A stretch of 64,000 nt of DNA from Curvibacter gracilis ATCC BAA-807 (GCF_000518645.1 NZ_JADZ01000010.1:248001-312000), one strand, 5' to 3'; counted from the stretch's first letter, positions 1 to 8,571 are shown. Numbers and translations: made by a program. Notes: generated by a model from the letters alone, not told the origin.

Positions 1-184
1 TGCCACCGCCCCCACCGCCGCAGGCAGCAAGCCCGCCCAGCAGCGTCAGCCCCACCAGCGCTTGTGCAGTACGAGAGGCCTCTTTACCAGTGGCGCCAGC
101 CGTCCCCGGCAGCTTTGCCGTCTCCGCAGAGGCCGCGGGCATCAACTCGGGACCAGCCAGCACATCAGGGTCGCACACAGACAT
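1..184 (-). CDS. Secreted Gly-rich protein, N-terminal part only (DUF1800-like candidate)
   Basis: The reading frame opens at an ATG at 184-182 preceded by AAGGA with five bases of spacing, and runs off the left edge, so only about 61 residues are visible. After a polar stretch of about 42 residues comes a hydrophobic segment (ALVGLTLLGGLAA) followed by Cys and a run of glycines. This is a lipobox-like or exported N-terminus. The 'AACGGGGG' pattern is common at the start of exported DUF1800 proteins in Burkholderiales, which is a guess from memory; the diagnostic part of the protein lies outside the window. Confidence 0.5.
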   Translation of the reverse strand, partial: MSVCDPDVLAGPELMPAASAETAKLPGTAGATGKEASRTAQALVGLTLLGGLAACGGGGGG

Positions 185-454
185 GGCATTCCTTGTAAGG
201 TTGGGACAGCGCCAGCATGGATATCCAGCGTGAACAGGTTGAAAGCGGCGCATCCACGAGCCCCGTGCACGGGGCCACCCAACCATTGATCGGCCGAATA
301 ATGCCTCAGGCGCCGATACAAGCCAGACACACATTCAATATTTGTGTTTCCATTTGTATTGGTTCGTCGCAACACCAACAACTTGAGCCCGCCTACCGAA
401 CACCAGACCGCAGCCCTGCTAAAAGCGGCTCTGTCATCACACACCGCAGGCCCC

Positions 455-1396
455 ATGTCAGCCACCATGCCCGACCTTTTGCTCAACCCTGCCTCCACCG
501 CGCAGGCTTTGCCGTACCCAGCCCTGGCTGAAGCCATCGAGTCCTTGCTGAAAGACCCTTCAGTGCAAGTGCCACCGCGCATCGTCCAGCCACTGCCGGC
601 TGGAGGATCGTTGTTCGTCATGCCGGCCTGCGACGCGCGCCTCGCCATCACCAAACTCATCAGCTTCGTACCGACCAACCCCGGGCGCGGCCTGCCCACG
701 ATCCAGGGCGACATCGTGGTGTTTGACAGCGTCAGTGGCCGGCGCATCGCCTTGCTCGACGGGCCCACCGTCACAGCGCGCCGCACCGCCGCCGTGTCCC
801 TGCTGGCCGCGCAGAAACTGGCGCCGAACCGCCTGGGCCCTCTGCTGATCGTGGGTGCCGGGGTGCAAGGCCTGGCCCACCTGGAGGCCTTCCATGCTGG
901 CCTGGGCGTGAAGGAGGTCTGGGTCAACTCCCGCAGCGAGCGCAGCGCCCATGCCCTGATGGCCCACGCCCAGACCCTGGGCATGAGGGCGCACCACGCG
1001 CCCGACCCGAATGCGGCCCTGGCCCGTTGCCCCCTGGTGGTCAGTTGCACCCCGGCCCAACAGGTGGTGCTGAACGCCATGCCACGCCCGGATGCCTTTG
1101 TGGCCGCGGTCGGGGCGTTCACCCCGCGCATGGTCGAATGGCAAGCCGACACCTGCCGCCGCCTGGCCACCGAAGGCACCGTGCTGGTGGACACCCGCGA
1201 CGCCGACCACGAGGCCGGCGACCTGTTGCAGGCGGGCATCGAGGTGGCCCAACTGCCCACACTGGCCGATCTGATCCAGGGCCGGGCCGCCTGGTCGGGC
1301 AGGGCGCAGCGGCCGCAGGGCCCGGTGTTCTTCAAGAGCTGCGGCTGGGCCGGCTGGGACCTGGCAGCGGCGCGCTGCGTCATGAAGCTGAACTGA
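455..1396 (+). CDS. Ornithine cyclodeaminase / mu-crystallin family NAD(P)-dependent enzyme
   Basis: A protein of 313 residues. The Rossmann loop IVGAGVQGLAHLEAF sits near residues 130-145 and the upstream part carries GPTVTARRTAAVS, the substrate-side signature of the ornithine cyclodeaminase/mu-crystallin family. Members catalyse cyclodeamination of ornithine, or reduce cyclic imines such as pyrroline-2-carboxylate, or use other amino acids, so the exact substrate is open. I start at ATG 455 because the 37 upstream codons have no family similarity; ATG 467 is an alternative. A RidA-family gene follows after 145 bp, which fits chemistry that releases reactive imines. The 270 bp upstream of the start are AT-richer and hold no gene I can recognise. 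Confidence 0.85.
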   Translation: MSATMPDLLLNPASTAQALPYPALAEAIESLLKDPSVQVPPRIVQPLPAGGSLFVMPACDARLAITKLISFVPTNPGRGLPTIQGDIVVFDSVSGRRIALLDGPTVTARRTAAVSLLAAQKLAPNRLGPLLIVGAGVQGLAHLEAFHAGLGVKEVWVNSRSERSAHALMAHAQTLGMRAHHAPDPNAALARCPLVVSCTPAQQVVLNAMPRPDAFVAAVGAFTPRMVEWQADTCRRLATEGTVLVDTRDADHEAGDLLQAGIEVAQLPTLADLIQGRAAWSGRAQRPQGPVFFKSCGWAGWDLAAARCVMKLN

Positions 1397-1541
1397 TGTA
1401 ACGCCCCTCACTGCGCCTCGCCAAGAGCGCCCTCGGCAGGCCGTATGCTTGGCGGGTCTGCGCATGGCTCGCCGCAAGGGGCGCCAACAAGCCCGACAGG
1501 GGTGACAGCCCCACACACCACCCGCATCGCAAGGATTTTTC

Positions 1542-1889
1542 ATGATTCAACGTTTTGACGTCGGCGCCCGCCTGTCCGAAATGGCCATCCACAACGGCAC
1601 CGTGTACCTGGCCGGCCAGGTGCCCGAAGACGCCAGCCTCGACATCCAGGGCCAGACCGCCCAGGTGCTGGCTGCCGTGGACGCCCTGCTGGAGCGTGCC
1701 GGCACCGACAAGAGCCGCATACTGATGGCCCAGATCTTCCTGCCCGACCTGAACGACTTTGCCGGCATGAACGCCGTCTGGGACGCCTGGGTAGCGGCCG
1801 GCAACGCCCCGCCGCGCGCCACCGTGCAAGCCGCACTGGCCCGCCCGGGTTGGCGCATCGAAATGGTGGTCACCGCCGCCTTGCCCTGA
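1542..1889 (+). CDS. RidA family (YjgF/YER057c/UK114) enamine/imine deaminase
   Basis: A 115-residue protein, the usual size for a RidA monomer, which acts as a trimer. Visible hallmarks are GTVYLAGQVPED, the helix QTAQVLAAVDALLERAGTDKSRILMAQIFL, and the C-terminal PPRATVQAALARPGWRIEMVVTA, where the Arg of PPRAT binds the substrate carboxylate in RidA. RidA hydrolyses reactive enamines/imines released by PLP or amino-acid-oxidising enzymes. Its place just downstream of an ornithine cyclodeaminase-like gene suggests it clears that enzyme's imine product. The name ridA itself is not assigned because several RidA subfamilies exist. Confidence 0.88.
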   Translation: MIQRFDVGARLSEMAIHNGTVYLAGQVPEDASLDIQGQTAQVLAAVDALLERAGTDKSRILMAQIFLPDLNDFAGMNAVWDAWVAAGNAPPRATVQAALARPGWRIEMVVTAALP

Positions 1890-1950
1890 TCCGGCGCGGG
1901 GGTTGAGCCCCCGAAGTGATCACAAAACCCAATCGGCGATAACCTGGGGT

Positions 1951-1976
1951 AATTGATAAAGTGATGCGTATCAATT
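1951..1976 (+). promoter_or_regulatory. Inverted repeat, probable LysR-type operator
   Basis: Perfect arms AATTGATA and TATCAATT are separated by 10 bases, 30 bp before the LysR-family start codon at 2007. The size and symmetry match the recognition site of LysR-type regulators. It probably serves autoregulation and perhaps the porin/Bug genes downstream (inference). Confidence 0.55.
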
Positions 1977-2006
1977 TGTCAGCACAAGAGTCCCAGGAGA
2001 CATCGC

Positions 2007-2942
2007 ATGAAACTGGTCACGCTCAACGCCCTGGTGGCGGCCATTGAAGAGGGCAGCCTGCGCAGCGCTGCCCGGCGCGCGGGTGTCTCGCAGCCGGCCC
2101 TCACCAAGATGATCCGCGAGCTCGAGATCGAGCTCGCAACCACCTTGCTTACCCGCAGCTCGCGTGGGGTCACGCCCACAGCACAGGGCAAGGTGCTTTA
2201 TGAGCGCGCCGTGAAAGCCCAACGCGAGCTGCGCTCAGCGGTCGACGAGATCAATCAGATGGACGGCCGCCTGATCGGCGAGCTGCGCGTGGGCGCAGTG
2301 CCATTGGCCGTGATGCTGCTGGTGCCCGAGACCCTGCGCACCTTTGTGCAGGAGTTCCCCGACATCCGCCTGCGCGTGGCCGAAGAGCTGTACGTGGCCC
2401 AGTTGCACAAGCTGCGCTCGGGCGAGGTCGACATCACCATCGGCGGCATCCCCGACGACCTGGCCACCGGCGAATTCTTTGTCGAGCCTTTGCTCAAGAC
2501 CACCATGGTGGCCACGGTGCGCAAGGACAGCCCCTGGCTCAAGGCCAAGGAGCTGGCCGACCTGCAATCGGCCCGTTGGGTGTACACCGGCTCGAACAGC
2601 GAGTCGGGCTATGCCAAACTGTTCTTTGAGCACCACGGCCTGGCTGCGCCCAAGATCGGCGCCATCGTCAACTCGACCCTGGCCCTGCTGTCGCTGGTGG
2701 CCTCGGGCGACTACGTGGCCCTGATGCCGATCCAGATTGCCCGCCTGCCCATCGTGGCGCAGTTCGTCTCCATCATCGAACTGGCCGAGGCGGGCTACGA
2801 GCTCGAGGTGGGCGCCATCCTGCGCAGCGATTCGGTGCCTTCACCCGTGCTGCGCAACCTGATCGCCCACCTGCACCGGGCGGCCTACCACGTGAACCGG
2901 GGTGATACGCCCTTGTCCGACCCCCGCTATAACCTCGCGTGA
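2007..2942 (+). CDS. LysR-family transcriptional regulator
   Basis: A 311-residue protein with an N-terminal winged helix (residues 1-60: TLNALVAAIEEGSLRSAARR, SQPALTKMIRELE, LLTRSSRGVTPTAQG) and a C-terminal LysR substrate-binding fold. CAGGAG lies 8-10 bases before the ATG. It is followed in the same direction by a porin and a Bug-type receptor gene, so it may control uptake of a small carboxylate or aromatic compound. The inducer cannot be read from sequence. An inverted repeat at 1951-1976 is a candidate autoregulatory site. Confidence 0.9.
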   Translation: MKLVTLNALVAAIEEGSLRSAARRAGVSQPALTKMIRELEIELATTLLTRSSRGVTPTAQGKVLYERAVKAQRELRSAVDEINQMDGRLIGELRVGAVPLAVMLLVPETLRTFVQEFPDIRLRVAEELYVAQLHKLRSGEVDITIGGIPDDLATGEFFVEPLLKTTMVATVRKDSPWLKAKELADLQSARWVYTGSNSESGYAKLFFEHHGLAAPKIGAIVNSTLALLSLVASGDYVALMPIQIARLPIVAQFVSIIELAEAGYELEVGAILRSDSVPSPVLRNLIAHLHRAAYHVNRGDTPLSDPRYNLA

Positions 2943-3056
2943 TCACGATGCCCGCAGCGGCATCTTTGCAGTCTGTTTGACCTTGCGCAAACTCCGGCCC
3001 CAGAGAAGCGGTGCACCCGCTTTTCCGGATTCGACAAGGTTCAACAGGAGACAGAC

Positions 3057-4220
3057 TTGAAAAAGACCGCCGCATCTCAATCCCGGCCCGCGTGTGCGCA
3101 TTCAGTCGCCCGCCAACTAGCGCTGGGCACACTGGCCCTGGCCGCCGCCGGGGCACAGGCCCAAAGCAGCAGCGTCAGCATCTACGGCAGCATCGACCAG
3201 TACTTCAACCACATGAGCAGCTCCAGCGGCGCCCGCATCAACGCGCTGCAAGATGGCAAGGACCTGCGCAGCCGCCTGGGCTTTCGGGGCAATGAAGACC
3301 TGGGCGCAGGCCTGCAGGCCCGCTTTCAACTCGAAATGGGCCTGAGCACCAACACCGGCGCCACGGCCGACGCCAACCGGGCCTTCGACCGCCAGAGCTG
3401 GGTCGGCCTGTCACAAGAGGGCTTGGGCGAGCTGCGCATCGGGCGGCAGAACTCGGCCCCGTTCACCCGAGGCGACTACACCGACTTCACCGCCCGCACC
3501 CTGGGCTCGGTGATCAACAACTTTGGCGTGCCGGCCCGCTTTGACAACGACGTGGCCTACATTTCGCCGCGCTGGGCCGGCGTGCAGGTGGAAGCGCATT
3601 TCGCCCAACAACAGGCCAGCACCACAAGCGCGCAAGTCACCACACCCATCGTGCAACTTGCGGCCGACTACCTCAACGGCCCGGTGCGCGTGGGCTACGC
3701 CGGCCTCAGCGCCAAGGCGCCGCAGAAATCGGTGATCGATGCGGCTGTGTTCTACCACTACCTGTACGCCAACTACGACTATGGCCAGGGCAAGGTGTAT
3801 GCGGCCTATGTGCGTTCGAACAACATCGCCTCGAACGCCAATGGCAACGATGCCGGCAGCGTGCTCGGCAACACCGGCGGCGTGGTGACCTGGACCTCGA
3901 CCTCGGTCAACCGCACTTACGACATCTTCCAGCTCTCGGCCGATTACCGTGTGACCGAAGCGCTGCGCGTGGGGGCGCTGTGGGGCCGCATCAACGACCA
4001 GTCGGGCGCCGGCCACAACGCCAGCGGCGGCGCCATCGGTGCGTACTACTCGCTGTCCAAGCGCACCACCTTGTCGGCCCTGTACGAGACCCTGCGCAAC
4101 AGCAACGCCGCGGGCTTCCGGCCGGCCGGCTCGGCCGCTTTGGGCACCAACTTTGCGGGCACCGATGTCAATGGCCGCAGCATCAACGGCCTGCAACTCG
4201 GCGTGCTGCACCGTTTCTGA
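3057..4220 (+). CDS. Gram-negative porin (Burkholderiales general porin family)
   Basis: 387 residues with an N-terminal signal peptide (LALGTLALAAAGAQAQS), then SSVSIYGSIDQYFNHMS, the standard first strand of Burkholderiales trimeric porins, an RGNEDLGAGLQARFQLE segment, and a C-terminal beta-strand ending in Phe (GVLHRF), the outer-membrane assembly signal. The start codon is TTG, supported by AGGAG at 3046-3050 and the lysine-rich N-terminus. It sits between a LysR regulator and a Bug receptor gene; together these would move a solute across the outer membrane and capture it in the periplasm. Confidence 0.92.
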   Translation: MKKTAASQSRPACAHSVARQLALGTLALAAAGAQAQSSSVSIYGSIDQYFNHMSSSSGARINALQDGKDLRSRLGFRGNEDLGAGLQARFQLEMGLSTNTGATADANRAFDRQSWVGLSQEGLGELRIGRQNSAPFTRGDYTDFTARTLGSVINNFGVPARFDNDVAYISPRWAGVQVEAHFAQQQASTTSAQVTTPIVQLAADYLNGPVRVGYAGLSAKAPQKSVIDAAVFYHYLYANYDYGQGKVYAAYVRSNNIASNANGNDAGSVLGNTGGVVTWTSTSVNRTYDIFQLSADYRVTEALRVGALWGRINDQSGAGHNASGGAIGAYYSLSKRTTLSALYETLRNSNAAGFRPAGSAALGTNFAGTDVNGRSINGLQLGVLHRF

Positions 4221-4280
4221 AACCCGCTCACGCGCTTTCGGGAGCTTCCTCCGGGGACCTGATTCAGCATCAGGCTTGAC

Positions 4281-4312
4281 GGGTGCAGGGCCTGGCCCTG
4301 CACCCCTTTTTT
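4281..4312 (+). terminator. Rho-independent terminator after porin gene
   Basis: Twelve-base complementary arms (GGGTGCAGGGCC / GGCCCTGCACCC) with a one-base nominal loop are followed by a run of six T. This separates the porin transcript from the Bug receptor gene 35 bp further on. Confidence 0.85.
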
Positions 4313-4346
4313 CAGCGCCAGCCCTCGCCTGGCCACAGGAGACAAC

Positions 4347-5348
4347 ATGACCACCTTCCAAACCGGCCTGCAACGCCGTCAACTCATTGCCGCCGCTGCC
4401 GGCGCTTGCGGCCTGGGCAGCCTCAGCCGCGCTGCACTCGCGCAGGATTTTCCGAACCGCCCCGTGCGCATCATCACGCCGTTCCCGGTGGGCAGCGGCC
4501 CCGAGGGCGTGGCCCGATTGGTGGCCGACAAACTCTCTCGCGCCTGGGGCAAGGGCGTGCTGGTCGAGAACAAGCCCGGCGGCAACGGCTTTGTCGCCAT
4601 CGATGCCTTCAAGCGCGGCGCCACCGATGGCCACGATCTGATCCAGCTCGACAACGTGCACCTCAGCGTCTACCCACACCTGATGAAAAAGCTGCCCTAC
4701 GACCCGGCCCGCGACTTCGAGCCCCTGGCGCCGCTGTTCAAGGCCTATTTCCTGGTGGCGGTGGCCAAGAACAGCCCTTACAAAGACATCAAGGACCTGC
4801 TGGCCGACGCCAAGGCGCGCCCTGGCCAGCTCAATTACGGCTCATGGTCGGTCGGCAACCCGGTGCACCTGGGTTCGGCCCGCCTGGCCGCGGCCATGGG
4901 CGTGGAGATGCAGCACCTGATCTTCAAGGAAACCACCCAGCTCTACACCTCGGTGGCCAACGGCGACCTGTCTTTTGCGCTGGGCTCCAGCGGCAGCACG
5001 GGCCCGCTGTACCGCGCCGGCAAGCTGCGCTACCTGGCCGTGGTGGCCAGCAAGCGCCTGAGCGCCTTGCCCGACGTGCCCACGCTGGCCGAAGCCGGTG
5101 GCCCCAAAGACCTCGAAGTGACCGGCTGGACCACCCTGGCCGCACCGCCCGGCCTGCCCAAGCCCTTGCTTGAGCGCCTGCGCGCCGACCTGCAGAAAAC
5201 GCTGGCCGAACCCGACATGCTGGAGAAGTTCACCGCCTTTGGCTACGAGCCCTTCAACCTGCAAGGCGCGGCCTTCAACAAGTTCATCGCCGATGAGTCG
5301 CGCGTGATGGCCGAGGTGATCCGCAACACGCGCTCGTCGCTGGATTGA
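4347..5348 (+). CDS. Bug-family tripartite tricarboxylate transporter substrate receptor
   Basis: 333 residues with a Tat-like/Sec signal (RRQLIAAAAGACGLGSLSRAALAQ), then NRPVRIITPFPVGSGPEGVARLVADKL, VLVENKPGGNGFVAIDAFKR and LNYGSWSVGNPVH, typical of Bug periplasmic receptors (TctC family). GGAGACAAC precedes the ATG. No TctA/TctB membrane genes are nearby, which is usual for Bug proteins in this order of bacteria. It closely resembles the receptor at 44501-45523 along most of its length, suggesting recent paralogy. The ligand is unknown; carboxylates are typical. Confidence 0.92.
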   Translation: MTTFQTGLQRRQLIAAAAGACGLGSLSRAALAQDFPNRPVRIITPFPVGSGPEGVARLVADKLSRAWGKGVLVENKPGGNGFVAIDAFKRGATDGHDLIQLDNVHLSVYPHLMKKLPYDPARDFEPLAPLFKAYFLVAVAKNSPYKDIKDLLADAKARPGQLNYGSWSVGNPVHLGSARLAAAMGVEMQHLIFKETTQLYTSVANGDLSFALGSSGSTGPLYRAGKLRYLAVVASKRLSALPDVPTLAEAGGPKDLEVTGWTTLAAPPGLPKPLLERLRADLQKTLAEPDMLEKFTAFGYEPFNLQGAAFNKFIADESRVMAEVIRNTRSSLD

Positions 5349-5387
5349 CCTTCGCGTGCACATGGCCAGCCCTTACCGGGCAGGTGC

Positions 5388-5909
5388 TCAAGTCTCCAAC
5401 AGGTACTCGCGCACCAATTGCCGGGCCCGGTGCAGACGGCTTTTGATGGCACCGGTCGCCTCACCGAGGCGGGCAGCGATCTCGGCGATCGTCATCTCCT
5501 CGAAATCGCGCAGCAGCACCACTTCGAGGTAGTGTGCCGGCAACGACTCCAGGGCCTTGGCCAGGTCCAGCCTCAAGGCCTCGTCACTGCGCGTTGCCAG
5601 CCGCCGTTCGGCCAACTCATCGTCCAAGGCGTCGTGCCTGAACAGCCGGCGCTCCAGACGAAGGCACTCCCGCCTGATCATCACGAACAGCCAGGACGAG
5701 AATGCCGCAGCCACTTTCAGGCCCTGCACTTTGCGCAGCACGGAGAGCAGCGACTCCTGCACCGCATCGTCTACATCGCTGGCCTGGCAATGCCTGCGCG
5801 CGTAACGCCTGGCATCGGCCTGGCACACCGCCAGCAGCCTGGCGATGGCGGCCGGGTCACCCGTCTGCGCCGCCAGAATGAGCGTGGAATGGTCTGCCGC
5901 AAGCAGCAT
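5388..5909 (-). CDS. ECF-type RNA polymerase sigma factor
   Basis: 173 residues. A sigma-2 region (QADARRYARRHCQASDVDDAVQESLLSVLRKV... AAFSSWLFVMIRRECLRLERR) is followed by a sigma-4 helix-turn-helix near the end (LPAHYLEVVLLRDFEEMTIAEIAARLGEATGAIKSRLHRARQLVREYL). I start at ATG 5909 because upstream codons belong to the preceding small DUF2892 frame, whose stop is 2 bp away; the two are likely one transcript. No anti-sigma gene follows: the next gene converges from the other strand. Confidence 0.88.
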   Translation of the reverse strand: MLLAADHSTLILAAQTGDPAAIARLLAVCQADARRYARRHCQASDVDDAVQESLLSVLRKVQGLKVAAAFSSWLFVMIRRECLRLERRLFRHDALDDELAERRLATRSDEALRLDLAKALESLPAHYLEVVLLRDFEEMTIAEIAARLGEATGAIKSRLHRARQLVREYLLET

Positions 5910-5911
5910 CG

Positions 5912-6118
5912 TCACGGTCCTTTGTGGAGCTTGCGCCCCAGCAGGGCACACATCGGGCAGAAGCCAACCAGCCCCGTCAGCGACAGCATGGCGCCCACCA
6001 TGCCCGCGCCCATCGCCATCGGCGAGCCCCAACCCATGGCCGTGAAGTCCAGCGCCATCAGCCCCAAGACGACCCGAAGCACGCGCTCCTAGGTCGGAAC
6101 ATTTTTGACATACAACAT
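5912..6118 (-). pseudogene. DUF2892 inner-membrane protein gene interrupted by an amber codon
   Basis: The ATG at 6118 has AGGAG seven bases upstream and encodes MLYVKNVPT, then TAG at 6091-6089, then in the same frame ERVLRVVLGLMALDF... LTGLVGFCPMCALLGRK to a TGA at 5914-5912. From memory, DUF2892 proteins begin 'M-YVKNVP-WER' and end 'LTGLVGFCP-CA--G', so the amber codon replaces the conserved Trp (TGG to TAG). The rest of the frame is clean and 2 bp separate it from the sigma factor start. Either it is a recent nonsense mutant, or a shorter product starts at the GTG three codons later. A sequencing error is also possible. Confidence 0.75.
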
Positions 6119-6287
6119 GGCAATCTCCTGTGAATGTTGAATCGAGGACCATCCTCACGGAGTAAGAGGCGCCATCGCGTCAAAACGGTTCGCAAGAACA
6201 CCCAAAATTTCTGCGTGCTCCTGGCCAGCCAGTGGCTGACACTGACCGGCTCATCGGGACTTGACCTTCCGGATGGGACAGCTCGTC

Positions 6288-7421
6288 CTATTCAGAAGGG
6301 GCACCGGCCGGTGTGGGCCCCGTGTTGGCGTGGTGCGGGGCAGGACCCGCCGGCTCACGGATCAGGTTGGCCGCCGCCTGGGCCTGGGCGCCCACATGCC
6401 GGGTGTAGCCCATGACGGTGGCCACGCTGCGGTGACTGGTCATGGCCATGGTCTGCGCCAGCGGGATGCCCTGGGCGCCGGCCTCGGTCACAAAGCCTGA
6501 GCGCAGCGAGTGGGCTGAAAAGTCGCCCTCGATGCCCGCCAGCAGGCAGCGCGCCTTCACGATGTCGCGCACGGCGGCCGGTGACAGGGCAGGGCCCAGG
6601 TGCCCGCCCTTGAGCACCCGGCGGAAGATCGGCCCCTCGCTGATGCCCGCCTGAGCCAGCCAGGTCTCCAGGGCCTGCGCCGCCACGCCCTGGATGGGCT
6701 TGTAGTTTTCGGGCCGGTCCACGCCGGATTGGTTCGATTTGGAGTGCGCGAGCTTGTAGACGAAATTCTGCGGGCCCGCGCGTTTCAAGAACTTGATGTC
6801 TGCCCCGGCCACCTCGGAGCGGCGCCGCCCGCCGCTGGCCCAGGCGAACAGCAGCAGTGCACGGTCGCGGCAACCCTTGAGCGAATCGTCACAGGTGTCC
6901 AGCAGGGCCTGCAGCGGGTCTTTGGTCAGCGCATCCTTCTTGTTGGGCAGTTCGCCCCGTTTGGCAAAAGCACGCCGGGTGCGCGACAGCAGTTGCCGCA
7001 CCTGCGGGTCTTCACACGGGTTGCTGGCCCCGGCCAGTTGATGGGTTTTGGACAGCACGGCCGAGCGGTGCACGATCCAGTTCAGTGACATGGGGCCCGG
7101 GCGGGCCTTGAAGCCGGCCGCCACCAGCTCGGCATCCAGGCTCTCGGGCAGTTCGTGGGCCAGGCCATCGGCCGTGGTGCGCTGGGCATGGTCGACGATG
7201 AACTGCAACACCGCGCTCGGCGGCACCGGCAACTCGATCTTCTGACCATAGCGCACCAAAAACCACGCCGCCCAATAGCGCAGCGCCGACCGGTAGCTGC
7301 GCAAGGTGTTTTCAGAGTCACCTTCGTGGATCAGCTCATCCACGGCTTTTTGGCTGTGGGCGCTCAATTCACTGGGTTTGAGGGCACCAGAGGCCTGTCG
7401 GAGCGTGAGGTTCATGCGCAT
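6288..7421 (-). CDS. Tyrosine recombinase / site-specific integrase
   Basis: 377 residues. An N-terminal SAM-like core-binding region (SENTLRSYRSALRYWAAW, residues about 36-53) precedes the catalytic domain. The first Arg is in WASGGRRRSEVAG (about residue 200), the beta-hairpin Lys in AHSKSNQ, HSLRSGF gives H-x-x-R (about 302), SHRSVATVMGY supplies His and the nucleophilic Tyr (about 338). All RKHRY positions are present, so it should cleave DNA. It is divergent from a KfrA-like gene across 108 bp with two inverted repeats. No tRNA or att repeat was seen nearby. The last 30 residues are Pro/Ala-rich and probably unstructured. Confidence 0.9.
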   Translation of the reverse strand: MRMNLTLRQASGALKPSELSAHSQKAVDELIHEGDSENTLRSYRSALRYWAAWFLVRYGQKIELPVPPSAVLQFIVDHAQRTTADGLAHELPESLDAELVAAGFKARPGPMSLNWIVHRSAVLSKTHQLAGASNPCEDPQVRQLLSRTRRAFAKRGELPNKKDALTKDPLQALLDTCDDSLKGCRDRALLLFAWASGGRRRSEVAGADIKFLKRAGPQNFVYKLAHSKSNQSGVDRPENYKPIQGVAAQALETWLAQAGISEGPIFRRVLKGGHLGPALSPAAVRDIVKARCLLAGIEGDFSAHSLRSGFVTEAGAQGIPLAQTMAMTSHRSVATVMGYTRHVGAQAQAAANLIREPAGPAPHHANTGPTPAGAPSE

Positions 7422-7447
7422 CCCATCTATTTTAAATCACACGTACA

Positions 7448-7472
7448 CAGTATGATTACACACTTCATACTG
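7448..7472. promoter_or_regulatory. Inverted repeat in recombinase/kfrA divergent promoter region
   Basis: Perfect eight-base arms CAGTATGA and TCATACTG, separated by nine bases, lie 27 bp from the recombinase start and 58 bp from the kfrA-like start, in the only AT-rich stretch of the area. Probably a protein-binding site; KfrA proteins of plasmids bind repeats in their own promoter (family knowledge). Confidence 0.6.
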
Positions 7473-7482
7473 CATTAAACCA

Positions 7483-7501
7483 CGATAAACATCATTTATC
7501 G
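7483..7501. promoter_or_regulatory. Second inverted repeat upstream of kfrA-like gene
   Basis: Perfect arms CGATAAA and TTTATCG flank a five-base centre; flanking ACCA/TGGT extends the symmetry with a one-base offset. It lies 28 bp before the kfrA-like ATG and is unlike the first repeat in sequence, so two different proteins or two binding modes may be involved. Confidence 0.6.
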
Positions 7502-7529
7502 ATGGTTACTTTAACACCGGAACCTGCCC

Positions 7530-8549
7530 ATGCAAACCCGTTCTTCCCGTGGCGTTCAACAGCACCAGGTCGATGTCGCGGCCGACGAATTGCTGGCCCA
7601 GGGCCAGCGGCCCACCATCGAAAAAGTACGGCTGCACCTGGGCCACGGCTCGCCCAACACGATCGCGCCCATGCTGGAGATCTGGTTTGCCGGCCTGGGC
7701 AAACGGGTGCGCGGCCTGGCCGGGTCCCAAGGCTGGGGCGACCAGTTGCCCGATTGGCTGCTGCAGGCCGCCGAAACCCTGTGGACCAAGGCCCAGGCCG
7801 AAGCCTCGTCGCTGGCAGACACAGCTTTGCAGGCCGAACGTGAGACCTTGAAACAACGCGAAGCCGACATGGCTGAGCAGGCCCAGGCCCTGGCCCAGCG
7901 CGAGGCCGTGATGCAAGCCCGCCTGCAGGCCCAAGACCAGGCCCTGAGCGAGGCCCGCAGCCAGAACACCGCCTTGCTCCAAAGGCTTGAACAGGCCGAG
8001 CTGGAGGCCCAGGGCCAGCACCAGCACTTGCTGGGCCTGCAAGAAGACCTGCGCCTGCTGCGCGAGCGCCGCCACGCCGACGAAGACCGCCATCAGGCTG
8101 AACTCAAAACCCTGAACGACGACCGCCGCAAAACCGAGGAACGCGCCGACAGCGCCGCCGCCCGCGCCGCCCTGGAGATCGACCGCGCCCGCCAGGAGGC
8201 CAAGGCCGAACGCGCCACCCGCCAACGCCTCGAAAAACTGCTGGAAGAGCAACGCGAAGCCCACCAGGCCGCCCTGGCCCAGGCCCAGCAGCAGGCCGTG
8301 GAGCTGCAGCAGGGCCTAGGTGTGGCCAACGCCCAGCTGAAACTGGCGCAGGACCTGCTGGCCCAGCAACAGACCGAGCTGCAACAGCTGCGCGAGCAAT
8401 GGGCCGCCGCCTCACTCAAGACGGCCACGGCCAGCGCAAAGGCGCCCAGCAGCGCAGCCAACCCGGCCCCCAAAGAAGCCAAGCGCCCCACCCTGCGTTC
8501 GGCGGCACGCCCGGGCGGCGGTGGGGTGCGCGTGCGCCGTCGCCCGTGA
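7530..8549 (+). CDS. KfrA-like DNA-binding protein with long coiled coil
   Basis: 339 residues. Residues 1-115 match the KfrA N-terminal DNA-binding module (VDVAADELLAQGQRPTIEKVRLHLGHGSPNTIAPMLEIWF). Residues about 90-300 are a continuous Ala/Glu/Gln/Arg-rich coiled coil with almost no Pro or Gly. The last 15 residues are Gly/Arg-rich and basic. KfrA of broad-host-range plasmids is an autorepressor and partition accessory; chromosomal homologues are poorly understood. Divergent from a tyrosine recombinase with two inverted repeats between, so the pair likely shares control. Confidence 0.85.
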   Translation: MQTRSSRGVQQHQVDVAADELLAQGQRPTIEKVRLHLGHGSPNTIAPMLEIWFAGLGKRVRGLAGSQGWGDQLPDWLLQAAETLWTKAQAEASSLADTALQAERETLKQREADMAEQAQALAQREAVMQARLQAQDQALSEARSQNTALLQRLEQAELEAQGQHQHLLGLQEDLRLLRERRHADEDRHQAELKTLNDDRRKTEERADSAAARAALEIDRARQEAKAERATRQRLEKLLEEQREAHQAALAQAQQQAVELQQGLGVANAQLKLAQDLLAQQQTELQQLREQWAAASLKTATASAKAPSSAANPAPKEAKRPTLRSAARPGGGGVRVRRRP

Positions 8550-8571
8550 TGGGGTTGCCAAGCACATCAGT

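Noticed and set aside
7448-7501. Idea that the two inverted repeats are attachment sites of an integrated element
   Set aside because: No second copies elsewhere in the window and no element boundary; a regulatory role is simpler. Kept as an open question in the findings.
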